Assembly (NCBI GenBank): GCA_024278415.1
Contig: JAJRTI010000395.1
Span: 1 to 24,381, forward strand
Direction: 5' to 3'
Length of the DNA: 24,381 bases
From: Planctomycetota bacterium
Lineage (GTDB): Bacteria > Planctomycetota > Brocadiia > JAJRTI01
The notes under the pieces were generated by a model. It worked only from the letters and a program-made list of their open reading frames with translations. It was not told the origin of the DNA and did no database searches. The position numbers were made by a program, and so were the translations under genes. The first letter of the stretch is position 1. Every line of letters begins with the position of its first letter. Below are positions 8,201-15,326 of this stretch, in pieces.

Positions 8201-10203
8201 GCGCGGTCAAGCCCGTCGCCGCGACGATTGGCCTGAGCATCGAAAACGTGGCCGCGATGGACATGGCCACGGTGGGGAGTGTGAGACTCGACGTGGACGC
8301 GGCCCTGCCCACGCTCGACAAGGCTCGCGCCAAGGTCGAATTCGCGGTGCGCCAAGCCGAGTACCACCAAGACGATCTCGCGACCCGGCCGGTGGACGTG
8401 GACCTGGCGCTCGATGCGCATGCGGACCTGGCGAACGCTATCTACGGGGCGAAAGGGCTCGACCTGAGGGTGGGCGACTTCCTCACCGTTGGTCTGGACG
8501 CGAAGTACGCGGTCAAGAAGCAGACGTTCGACGTAGCCATGCGGCAGGAGCTGAGGCTGGCCGAGGCGCTCAAGCAAGTGCCGGCCCAATTCGCCAAGTC
8601 CGTGCCGCCCATCGAGACGAACCTCGTGCAGCGGCTCACGCTGACGGCCAAAGGCTCTGTGCCCACGGCCGAGCAGATCAACAAACTCGACGTGCCGGTC
8701 GAACTGAACCTCACGTTCGCACTCGATGGCGACGTGGCCCTCCCGGACATGGGCATCGCCGCGACGGGCCTGAAGGAAGCACTCGACGTGGGCATCGCGG
8801 GGCAGGAGGTGCGCGTCAAACAGCGGTTTGCCGCCAAGAAGGTCACGTACAACGACGCACTCGGCGACGACTCGCTCCAGCCGGAGCTATCGCTCGACCT
8901 CCGTCTGGACAACTTAGACCGGCTGAACTTAGCGTGGGTCACGAAGTTGCCGCGGCACGCGGTGAATGTAAACGTGACGACGGCCGCGTCCGGCTTCCGA
9001 TTTCTCATCGAGGAGCAGTTGGCCCAGAAAGAAAAGCCTGAGCGCGAGTTGACTGCGGAGGAGCAAAAGGCCGAACTCATGAAGCAGGCCAAGCGGGTAC
9101 TCGACCAAACTGCTCTCGACCTGGATCTGAAGGTAAACGTGAGCGATCTGAGCAAGCTGGCGCTCGTGAAAGGTCTGGCAGTGGGCGGCGGCCTATCCGT
9201 CGACATGGCCGCGGCGCTGGAGCCCAATCGCAGTGTGGCGGCCAGCTTGAAGCTCGGCGCCGATGGCCTTAGCTTGAGGATGGACAAGACCACGGCCAAA
9301 GGCCAGGAGACCGTGGTGCAAGTAAAGGACATGAACGCCGATATCCGGCTCGCGCGGCGCCTGGAACTCGTCGAGGCCACGGTCGCCTCGGCGGGGCCGT
9401 CGGCTCCGCTGTCGGACACGTTCCTGGGCAACATCAACACGCTGCTCGCCACGCGCGGCCGCGAGACGTCGCGCACGCTCTACTCCGACTTGCGCAGCTA
9501 TGTGCCGCAGCGTGACAACCTCAACATCAAATCCGTCACGGCCGGACCCGCCCAAATCGACGACTTCGCTCTGGACCTCGACTTCGAGGACGGCGTGTGG
9601 ATCGACCATCTGAGTATGACCGCGCTCGGGGGGTCCATGACCGGCCGCGTGGGCGCCGGCCTGTTGGGCGGCCACTACGTTGTGGCCTTGGCGTTCGAGT
9701 TCACCGGCCTCAGCGGCAAGTCCATGTTGCCGTTCCTCGACAAGGGCGTGCCCGACGAGGACGCGGAGATCTCGGGCAACTTCATGCTGGCCATGAAGCT
9801 GACCGGCAGCAAGCAGGTGGGGCTCGACGACATCTTCATGGCGTTCAACATCACCAAGGTCGGCAGCCGCGCGCTCGACCGATTCCTCTTGGCGCAGGAT
9901 CCCACGGAGAGCAACCCGCAGATTGTCGTTGCCCGCAAATACACGCGCCTGGGCCGGCCGTATCGGGTGTCGATACGCGTGGTCAACGGGGAGATGCGGC
10001 AGGCGATTTCGGTCAAGATGGCTGGCGTGCCCAAGCCCATCCCACTCCCGCTGCCCGAAAGCATCCCCCTGGGCAAGATCATGGACCTCGGCATGTTCGA
10101 GAAGCCCCTCGCGGCGCTCAACCAAGTGCGGGCCGCGCTCCAGATGCTCGCCGCGAAGAAGATCGAATTCGGCAAGGACGGGAGCGTTCGCTTCAGCAGA
10201 TGA
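5269..10203 (+). CDS. Giant AsmA-like inner-membrane-anchored envelope protein
   Basis: A 1644-aa protein with a Lys-rich cytoplasmic start (residues 1-21), one membrane segment (about 31-52) and a very long, beta-rich periplasmic part. The region just after the membrane helix (LLSDAKLRELIVDQGGRALR onward, to about 250) resembles the AsmA N-terminal domain. The last ~220 residues (about 1427-1644: GGSMTGRVGAGLLGG, FTGLSGKSMLPF, ISGNFMLAMKLTGS) resemble the AsmA C-terminal domain. AsmA-family proteins such as YhdP and TamB are established as bridge-like lipid or outer-membrane biogenesis factors; that role is inferred here. Residues about 600-730 contain a repeat of ~50-55 residues marked by NPAATATVSPI, DPAATATVGPI and LTATVGPIAG. 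ATG 5269 has no clear Shine-Dalgarno. The next plus-strand gene begins 114 nt after the stop. Confidence 0.8.
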   Translation: MGKKGQDTPPSKKGGKKTKKKGCLGRIFGCFGWIVFLGVVGVCVICIALCAGRLLLSDAKLRELIVDQGGRALRQDVKLKSARLRLASGLKLEGLSIQDPDAKGEPPLLSLAGLDVAYDLSQAHKRIITVRNIELASPHVSLVQQDGKWNFEALLPPPSKEPKPEPEPKGPPGEPIWAKPFRLPLDVIIKQIKLSDFRLRVKMEDGTQINLDGLNVAITGELSRTKNNVQVAVYTSNVESPFQIDSPIDRAAMNLRVHAKTDKVIQLLSALVVHVNVEQQDFQTLTLNLRLELANTRAKVDKPLPPFDLVCTAKVKVNLPEAKAELEDLRVTIGEKSALALKALVTDFLPKPGKPLEPQVDVRMTQCAFDLGELFGFAQPLVPDGRDMRVSGVFRVPKLAAKGAPTAGGMTVGMAVRLDDVAVDHPAMKAAATGVSASFDVPDVHVGLTRAKDGDGMRVDVAKAQARMGLVVGGATFDTFTIAGLTEKLVLAAADVAHVQGKDTQVVTIGAAGATSDFALQSFAMKDDKLAATASGLTATLTTEAKGIEQQSGKVTVAGVRTRLGVGLDQAGTKLPDMEAHVGKIGISLDASASDIQQSGAKVRVATVALDQGFSVKGVEAKTANPAATATVSPITENVRLRVSDIALDGADVGVGQVRLQQSFGIAGIAARAADPAATATVGPIGQDFALTLDRVALDTPTPVEGQAATPTATIAAADIALTATVGPIAGNAALKDKDGKAQRAVATIAGITKKVRVRGEKIAYRAPDLDVASLKGQTELVVTKIAADAMGSKAIVKAIRQEIAFAGSGKNLRTFTVEKLTLDLVEPTVQSPDFGTFAVPVSVAMNATADVAAMDVEVPRLTLALGDWLKVTVEASAKNAGQDALSAKTNLTLDLGKAMKLVTPEITEKFGEVKAAGSITVAAAADGNLGTKDAPGEIGLKSNVAVRMSGIAYPKMQATIGSLSLDVAAATGYVMDGAVKPVAATIGLSIENVAAMDMATVGSVRLDVDAALPTLDKARAKVEFAVRQAEYHQDDLATRPVDVDLALDAHADLANAIYGAKGLDLRVGDFLTVGLDAKYAVKKQTFDVAMRQELRLAEALKQVPAQFAKSVPPIETNLVQRLTLTAKGSVPTAEQINKLDVPVELNLTFALDGDVALPDMGIAATGLKEALDVGIAGQEVRVKQRFAAKKVTYNDALGDDSLQPELSLDLRLDNLDRLNLAWVTKLPRHAVNVNVTTAASGFRFLIEEQLAQKEKPERELTAEEQKAELMKQAKRVLDQTALDLDLKVNVSDLSKLALVKGLAVGGGLSVDMAAALEPNRSVAASLKLGADGLSLRMDKTTAKGQETVVQVKDMNADIRLARRLELVEATVASAGPSAPLSDTFLGNINTLLATRGRETSRTLYSDLRSYVPQRDNLNIKSVTAGPAQIDDFALDLDFEDGVWIDHLSMTALGGSMTGRVGAGLLGGHYVVALAFEFTGLSGKSMLPFLDKGVPDEDAEISGNFMLAMKLTGSKQVGLDDIFMAFNITKVGSRALDRFLLAQDPTESNPQIVVARKYTRLGRPYRVSIRVVNGEMRQAISVKMAGVPKPIPLPLPESIPLGKIMDLGMFEKPLAALNQVRAALQMLAAKKIEFGKDGSVRFSR

Positions 10204-10304
10204 CGGGCTGTACACGGAGCGAACCGTCCGCCTTGCCCAAGTTGACCCTGATACCGGCTTCTGATATCCTGCCCCTATCGCATTGTCCGGCGCCAGTCAT
10301 ACGC

Positions 10305-10310
10305 AGGAGG
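10305..10310 (+). promoter_or_regulatory. Strong ribosome binding site for the L,D-transpeptidase gene
   Basis: AGGAGG, 7 nt before ATG 10318. It fixes the start, and the membrane segment follows immediately. It is the clearest Shine-Dalgarno in the window. Confidence 0.85.
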
Positions 10311-10317
10311 TAGACTC

Positions 10318-11337
10318 ATGAAAAAGGCGGCGATTGGAGTCGTCATCATCGCGGCAAGCATCATGGCCTGGCAACTCACTCGCCCAGTGCCCCAAGCGCA
10401 AAACCCGGCCAAGCCCGTGGCGCTAAGCCGCACCATCGGTGACATCCCGCTCAACCTCGACGATTTCATCGCGTCCAGGCCGGACCTGGCCAAGTCGCTC
10501 GGCAGGACGCCAGCTTCGGCCCAATCCACCCGCGCGCCGTCGTCCCAGTCCAAGTCAGCCCGCGCGCGCCAGAATCCCCCCAGTCCGAAATCCACGCCTG
10601 CGGTTGACGGGGCCAAGCCCAGCGAAGTGGGCTCGCTCCTGGCCCAAGCCGAGACGCTCCTGGCCCAAGGCAAGCGTTGGGATGCCCGGCTCGCGCTCAG
10701 CCGCGCGTTCTTCGCGGCCAAGGGCAGCCAAGCTGAGGCCATCAGGACTAAACTCGACGCGCTCAACCGCGACCTCATCTTCTCGCCCGCACCCACCCCG
10801 GCCAGCGTCGTGCACGTGGTGCGCCCCGGCGAATCGCTGGCCAAGATCGCGCGCCAATACGGCACCAGCGCCAGGCTGATCCAGCGCGTGAACCACAAGA
10901 AGGATCCCAACAAGATCCGCGTCGGCGAACGGCTGAAGGTCCTCAAAGGGACTCCGTCCATCATCGTGGACAAATCCGACCTCACGCTCACGCTCCTGTG
11001 GGACGGCGTGTTCGTGAAGCAATACCCCTGCTGCATCGGCCAGTTCGACAAGACACCCGCTGGTACGTTCGTGGTTGATGTCTTGCTGACCAAGCCTACG
11101 TGGTATGCGCCCGATGGCAAGGTCTACCCGTATGGCAACCCCGGGAACCTGCTCGGCACACGCTGGATCGGCTTCAAAGAGACTGCCGACGTCAGCGGCT
11201 ACGGCATTCATGGCACCCGCGACCCCTCCTCCGTTCCCGGCCGCCGGTCCATGGGCTGCGTGCGCCTGCGAAACGAAGACGTGGAGGAGGTGTACGACTT
11301 TATGATCAAAGGGACGAAAGTCGAGATTCGGGAATAG
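10318..11337 (+). CDS. LysM / YkuD L,D-transpeptidase
   Basis: A 339-aa envelope protein. Residues about 4-20 form a membrane anchor or uncleaved signal. A Pro/Ser/Ala-rich linker (about 60-105) follows, then a short helical TPR-like stretch (LLAQAETLLAQGKRWDARLALSRAF). A LysM domain (about 165-208; VRPGESLAKIARQYG, IRVGERLKVL) would bind peptidoglycan. The YkuD domain (about 213-338) carries the signature with His298 in GIHGT and Cys314 in SMGCVRL, so the catalytic residues are intact. The family forms 3-3 peptidoglycan cross-links or attaches proteins to peptide stems through the active-site Cys. The order membrane anchor, linker, LysM, YkuD is usual. Its position after the AsmA-like gene suggests an envelope-maintenance cluster, but the 114-nt gap and its own strong ribosome site allow independent expression. 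Confidence 0.92.
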   Translation: MKKAAIGVVIIAASIMAWQLTRPVPQAQNPAKPVALSRTIGDIPLNLDDFIASRPDLAKSLGRTPASAQSTRAPSSQSKSARARQNPPSPKSTPAVDGAKPSEVGSLLAQAETLLAQGKRWDARLALSRAFFAAKGSQAEAIRTKLDALNRDLIFSPAPTPASVVHVVRPGESLAKIARQYGTSARLIQRVNHKKDPNKIRVGERLKVLKGTPSIIVDKSDLTLTLLWDGVFVKQYPCCIGQFDKTPAGTFVVDVLLTKPTWYAPDGKVYPYGNPGNLLGTRWIGFKETADVSGYGIHGTRDPSSVPGRRSMGCVRLRNEDVEEVYDFMIKGTKVEIRE

Positions 11338-11420
11338 CGAGATCGCGCCGGCGACAAACGCGCCGCGGGCCATAGAAGCTGGCGCCCACGAGCAGATGGA
11401 GGTAGATTGGACTGTGTCGA

Positions 11421-13166
11421 ATGGCGACTGTTGGGGCCGGCATCAACCATCAACCATCCACCATTTCTCCGCCCGTGCCTCCTGCATTCCAATACGAGCG
11501 CTATCCCGAAATCGTGCGCCGCATCGAGCGCACACGCGGCCAGCGCAAGCGCGTCCTCGTTGCGCACGGCATCCTCTCGTACATCGCGCTTGTGCTCGCG
11601 CTGCTGCTCGCGTCGTGCGGCTTCGAGGCCGTGGTCCACTTTTCCGACGCGGTGCGCAAGGCCATGCTCGCCGGCTTCGTGCTGGTGATACTGGGCGGGG
11701 CCGGCGTGCTCGTGTTCCGGCCGTTGTTCGACGAATGGACCAACGAGCAGATCGCGCTCTTTGTCGAGACGGCCTACCCCCAGATCCGCAACGGCCTCAT
11801 CAACTCCCTGCGCCTCGCCAAGGCCGACGTGGTGGTCTCGCCTCCGATGGTCAACGAAGCCATCAAGGAGGCCGCGCTCGAATCGGGCCAGTACGACTTC
11901 TCCAAAGCCATCGACCGCGGCCCTCTCGTGCGGTCCGGCTGGGCTGCGGGCATCATGGTCGTGCTCGCAATCGTGTCCGCGGTGCTCTGGCCCCAGCGCT
12001 TTGGCAACTCGCTTAACCGCATCCTCAAGCCCGCAAGCGAAGTGCCCGCGCTGGGCGACATCAAGATCGAGAAGGTCGATCCCGGCGACACCGCGGTCAT
12101 CTCCGGCGACGACCTCGTCGTCACGGCCGAAATCACCAACCCCTCCGGGCGCAGCATTGACGGCGTGCTGATCTACCGGCCCGACGAAGGCGACGAGCGG
12201 ACCCAAATCATGTCGCCCCGCAGCGAAGTGCTCTTCGGCTGCGACATCCCGGGCGTCAAGATCCCCTTCAAGTACCGCGTCGTCATCGGAGGCAGCGAGT
12301 CCCGGTGGTACCGCGCACGCGTGGTCGACGAGCCGCGCGTGGTGGGCATCGATTTCAGATTTGTCTATCCCCAGTATTCCGGCCTCCCACCTGAGACGAT
12401 CAAGAACAGCGATGGCAACATCAAGGCGCTCACCGGCACGGTTGTGGACATGACCGTGCGCGTCAACAAGGAGCTGGCGAAGGCGCTCGTGCGCATTGAC
12501 GACAAGAAGGATATCCCCCTCCAAATCGGCCCTGGCGGCACGACTCTCCAACTCGCGGAGCGCATGGCTGTGACCCAGGACGGCACGTACTCCGTGCAGA
12601 TCCAAGACACTGAGGGCTACACCAACCGCAACCCCATCACGTACTACATCCGCGCAGTGCCCGACGATAAGCCGGTGCTCAAGTTTGGTGCGCCAGGCAA
12701 GGACACCACCGTGGGCCTGGGCGGACGGGTCCAAATCGGGCTCAAGGTCACCGACGACTACGGCATCGCCACGGTGCAACTGCTCGCCAAGCGCACCAAC
12801 GAAGACGCCGGTGAGGAATCCGAGGAGGAAGTGGTCAAGGCCTGGACCGAATTCCCTGACGCCAAAAACGCGTCGTTGGCTTACGACTGGCAATTCCCCA
12901 AAGATCGGTTTAAAATTGGAGATACGGTCACGTACTACGCCAAAGCCACCGACAATCTGCCGGGCGACGCGCCGAACGTGGCCCAGTCGGCCAAGTACAA
13001 GATCCAAATCAAGGATATGAAGGCCGAGAAGGCCACGAAGCAGAAGGAATACTTCGAGTGGCGCAAGCACGTTGAAAAGGCGCTCGATGAGCAGAAAAAG
13101 GCGCGGCAAAAAACCGACGCACTGCTCAAGGCGCTGGGAGTGAACACCGATGGCAAGAATGAATAG
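11421..13166 (+). CDS. DUF4175-like membrane protein, N-terminal part of a split pair
   Basis: 581 aa from the ATG used. Two membrane segments lie near residues 50-70 and 83-103 and a third near 177-195, followed by an extracytoplasmic part with Ig/beta-sandwich-like modules (GDIKIEKVDPGDTAVISGDD; VGLGGRVQIGLKVTDDYGI) and a charged C-terminal helix (about 535-575). The stretch DEWTNEQIALFVETAYPQI with NGLINSLRLAK resembles the DUF4175/TIGR02302 group, in planctomycete-type genomes often found near MoxR/BatA-type genes; none is seen here. Function is unknown. The start is uncertain: ATG 11421 is the only in-frame ATG nearby, but a good GGAGGT (11398-11403) lies 17 nt away, and the first ~18 residues look untranslated in character. 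GTG 11475 is an alternative. The 3' end overlaps the next gene by 17 nt. Confidence 0.75.
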   Translation: MATVGAGINHQPSTISPPVPPAFQYERYPEIVRRIERTRGQRKRVLVAHGILSYIALVLALLLASCGFEAVVHFSDAVRKAMLAGFVLVILGGAGVLVFRPLFDEWTNEQIALFVETAYPQIRNGLINSLRLAKADVVVSPPMVNEAIKEAALESGQYDFSKAIDRGPLVRSGWAAGIMVVLAIVSAVLWPQRFGNSLNRILKPASEVPALGDIKIEKVDPGDTAVISGDDLVVTAEITNPSGRSIDGVLIYRPDEGDERTQIMSPRSEVLFGCDIPGVKIPFKYRVVIGGSESRWYRARVVDEPRVVGIDFRFVYPQYSGLPPETIKNSDGNIKALTGTVVDMTVRVNKELAKALVRIDDKKDIPLQIGPGGTTLQLAERMAVTQDGTYSVQIQDTEGYTNRNPITYYIRAVPDDKPVLKFGAPGKDTTVGLGGRVQIGLKVTDDYGIATVQLLAKRTNEDAGEESEEEVVKAWTEFPDAKNASLAYDWQFPKDRFKIGDTVTYYAKATDNLPGDAPNVAQSAKYKIQIKDMKAEKATKQKEYFEWRKHVEKALDEQKKARQKTDALLKALGVNTDGKNE

Positions 13167-14829
13167 CCTCGTCGTTGTGTTCTCGATGCTGGCCGCAAGC
13201 GTCGCGCCTGCACAGCAACAGACCCACCCCGACACACGCAAGCTCGTGCAGCAACTGCGCGAAGCGCAACTCAAAGTGCGCAAGATGCTCATGGAGACCG
13301 CGGACAAAATCCAGGTGGAGGGGCCAGCGGAGAAGCGCGTCCGCGACGTGCTCTTCGGGCTGAGCCAAAACGAACTCGCGAGCGCAGTCCAAGGCCTAGA
13401 GATGCTCCTCCAAGCCCCCCAAGGCCAAAACGCGGCCGAGCAGGCCAAGCGCATCGCGGCCGCACAGGACAAGGCCATCGACGTGCTCAAGCGCGTCCTC
13501 GGCGTCATCGAGACCATGGAGCAAGAAACCAAGAAGGAGAAGGAACAAGAAGACGGCAGCGACCTCGACGACGACGTGGAGGACCAGATCAACGACCTGA
13601 TGGACAAGCTTAAGGATTTCGTGAAGGAACAAAAGAAGGTGATCGAGGCCACCGAAGACCTGGCCAAGATCCCTGTGGACGATCTCACCGACGAGGACGA
13701 AAAGAAGTTCAAGGAACTCGCCGCGACCGAAGACAAATGGGAGAAGTTCTTCAAAGAGGCCCACTCGGACCTGAGCAAGGTGCCGGAACAAGACTTCACC
13801 AACCCCCAACTCCTCAAGGAACTGGTCGAGATTTTTACCGAGATGGAGATGGCCAAGGACGCACTCACCAAGAAGGCCGCTGAAATTGCGACCCCCCTGG
13901 AGGAAAACGGCGCGGAACTCGCCGAGTCCATGACGACCCACATCGAGAAGTGGCTGCCCGACACTCCAGACCGCGAGAAGTGGCAGATGGAGGAGCCCCT
14001 CCAAGACTACGAGACGCCTATGGCCGAACTGCCCAAGGAGCTGGAGGACCTGGTGGGCGAGTTGATGGAGGAGGAAGAGGATCTGATGGAGGACGTGGAG
14101 GACGCAACCAGCGCGTGGTCCGACTCGATCGATAAGGGCGCGGGCTGGGACGCCATGGACGGGCCCATCAGCAACATGAGCGCGCAGGGCGTGACCGGCA
14201 ACCGCCTGCCCAACAAGAGCGAGATCGGCGGCCGCAGCGGCGAGGGCCGCACGGGCAAGTCGAGTGGCGAGTACGTGGAAGAAAACGCGGTCGGCAAGGG
14301 CGGCCGGCAGACGCCTTCGCGGCTCACACCCGACCCGTTCGAGAAGGGCCAAGTCAACGACACGAGCACCGACCCCGCGGGCGGCGCCACCGGCGGCGGC
14401 AAGATCAGCGGCGCCGGCGGCGAAGGCCTCGAAGGCCCGGCCCCCCCGCAACTCGACATGCAGATGCAAGCCCTCGCCGGCAAGCAAGCTGAGTTGCGCA
14501 ACAAGGCCGAGCGCATCAAGCTTGGCTTCCAGGTCATGAACTACCCAGCCGATATCATGGACCGCACCATCCGCCTGATGAAGAAGACCGAAGGGAGCCT
14601 CCAAAGCGGCCGCTATCGCAACATCGCGCGGCAGCGCCGCGTCATGCTCGAAGGGCTCAAGGGCTCCAGGGCCATGCTCCGGGGCGAGATGCGCGTCAAC
14701 CGCGACCGCAGTTCCGGCCTTCCCAAGCACATGCAAGACGAGATCATCGAGGCCGCGGGCGAGGCCACGCCAAGAGGGTACGAAGCCCTGCTCAAGGGCT
14801 ACTACGAGTCACTGTCACAGACGAAGTAA
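13150..14829 (+). CDS. Secreted acidic coiled-coil protein, partner of the DUF4175-like gene
   Basis: 559 aa with a signal peptide (about 1-21, ending APA before QQQ). A long, strongly charged helical and probably coiled-coil section (about 25-335) follows, with runs rich in Glu/Lys such as ETKKEKEQEDGSDLDDDVED. A Gly/Ser-rich linker (about 345-430) leads to a basic helical tail (about 435-559; MQMQALAGKQAELRNKAERIK, then many Arg). GGAG 9 nt before ATG 13150 supports the start. The frame begins 17 nt inside the preceding gene, so translation is likely coupled. In DUF4175/TIGR02302 proteins of other phyla a long helical Gln/Glu-rich tail follows the membrane part in one chain, so the pair may be a split version of that architecture (inference). 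Its last 38 nt overlap the convergent nuclease-like gene. No enzymatic motif is visible. Confidence 0.75.
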   Translation: MARMNSLVVVFSMLAASVAPAQQQTHPDTRKLVQQLREAQLKVRKMLMETADKIQVEGPAEKRVRDVLFGLSQNELASAVQGLEMLLQAPQGQNAAEQAKRIAAAQDKAIDVLKRVLGVIETMEQETKKEKEQEDGSDLDDDVEDQINDLMDKLKDFVKEQKKVIEATEDLAKIPVDDLTDEDEKKFKELAATEDKWEKFFKEAHSDLSKVPEQDFTNPQLLKELVEIFTEMEMAKDALTKKAAEIATPLEENGAELAESMTTHIEKWLPDTPDREKWQMEEPLQDYETPMAELPKELEDLVGELMEEEEDLMEDVEDATSAWSDSIDKGAGWDAMDGPISNMSAQGVTGNRLPNKSEIGGRSGEGRTGKSSGEYVEENAVGKGGRQTPSRLTPDPFEKGQVNDTSTDPAGGATGGGKISGAGGEGLEGPAPPQLDMQMQALAGKQAELRNKAERIKLGFQVMNYPADIMDRTIRLMKKTEGSLQSGRYRNIARQRRVMLEGLKGSRAMLRGEMRVNRDRSSGLPKHMQDEIIEAAGEATPRGYEALLKGYYESLSQTK

Positions 14830-15256
14830 GCGGGCCCCAAGGGCCTCCAGCGCGCACGACAGCTTGGGCGTCGAGCCGGGGGAGATCGGCCGGGTAGAGC
14901 GGGACGAGCTTCTTGCCCTGCTGTGGGTAGAGCTTCAGCTTCAGGAGCATGCCGATCTTGTAGTCCGCCGCGTCGAGGCCCCAGCACTCGATGTACACGT
15001 CGAACTGCGGCAAGTAGAAGTCGGGCCGGATCGCGTAGCCCTGGATGATCTGGAGTTTGTCGTCGTAGCGGTACGAGATGCCGCGGCCGCTCAGCCAGTC
15101 TACGATACGGCGCTCCCCGCGAGACTGCACCACGGTGCGGTCGGCCGCGAGGATGGTCTTCTTGTTCTGCACCTTCATGCCGAAGTTGCGGCGTTCCATG
15201 AAGACCGCGTTGAAGCAAGCGTCGCAGTACACGCGCTGGAACTGCCGCTCGGACAA
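14792..15256 (-). CDS. Small PD-(D/E)XK nuclease-like protein, 5' end damaged or non-standard
   Basis: 154 aa from TTG 15256. The core resembles Vsr/DUF559-type and helicase-associated PD-(D/E)XK domains: SRGERRIVDWL, then RPDFYLPQFDVYIECWG (candidate metal ligands Asp in PDF and Glu in IECW) and KLKLYPQQGKKLVPLYP. A Cys pair, YCDAC, near the N-terminus is half of a zinc knuckle. Its partner would be RCGK, encoded in frame just upstream of the TTG, but only one Cys is there (Thr occupies the position of the other). The frame is open upstream only to a stop near 15342. It holds no in-frame ATG or GTG; CTG 15301 is the only start-like codon that would include RCGK. It may start at TTG or CTG, or be a 5'-truncated remnant. 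The upstream gene on this strand ends at 15327. The last 38 nt overlap the convergent coiled-coil gene. Confidence 0.6.
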   Translation of the reverse strand: MSERQFQRVYCDACFNAVFMERRNFGMKVQNKKTILAADRTVVQSRGERRIVDWLSGRGISYRYDDKLQIIQGYAIRPDFYLPQFDVYIECWGLDAADYKIGMLLKLKLYPQQGKKLVPLYPADLPRLDAQAVVRAGGPWGPLTSSVTVTRSSP

Positions 15257-15326
15257 GTCGCGCTCAGCCGCGGTGACCGTCTTGCCGCATCGGCTCGTCA
15301 GACGAGTCGAGCGCCAGCGACACGAG

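Noticed and set aside
11208..13964. 918-codon open frame on the minus strand across three plus-strand genes
   Set aside because: Ser- and Arg-rich composition with no motif, and it spans the boundaries of well-supported plus-strand genes. Antisense shadow.
15294..15306. Palindrome CTCGTC-A-GACGAG between the PQQ gene and the nuclease-like gene
   Set aside because: A one-base loop is not a realistic RNA hairpin, there is no T-run, and it lacks the TTCA centre of the palindrome family. Probably chance.
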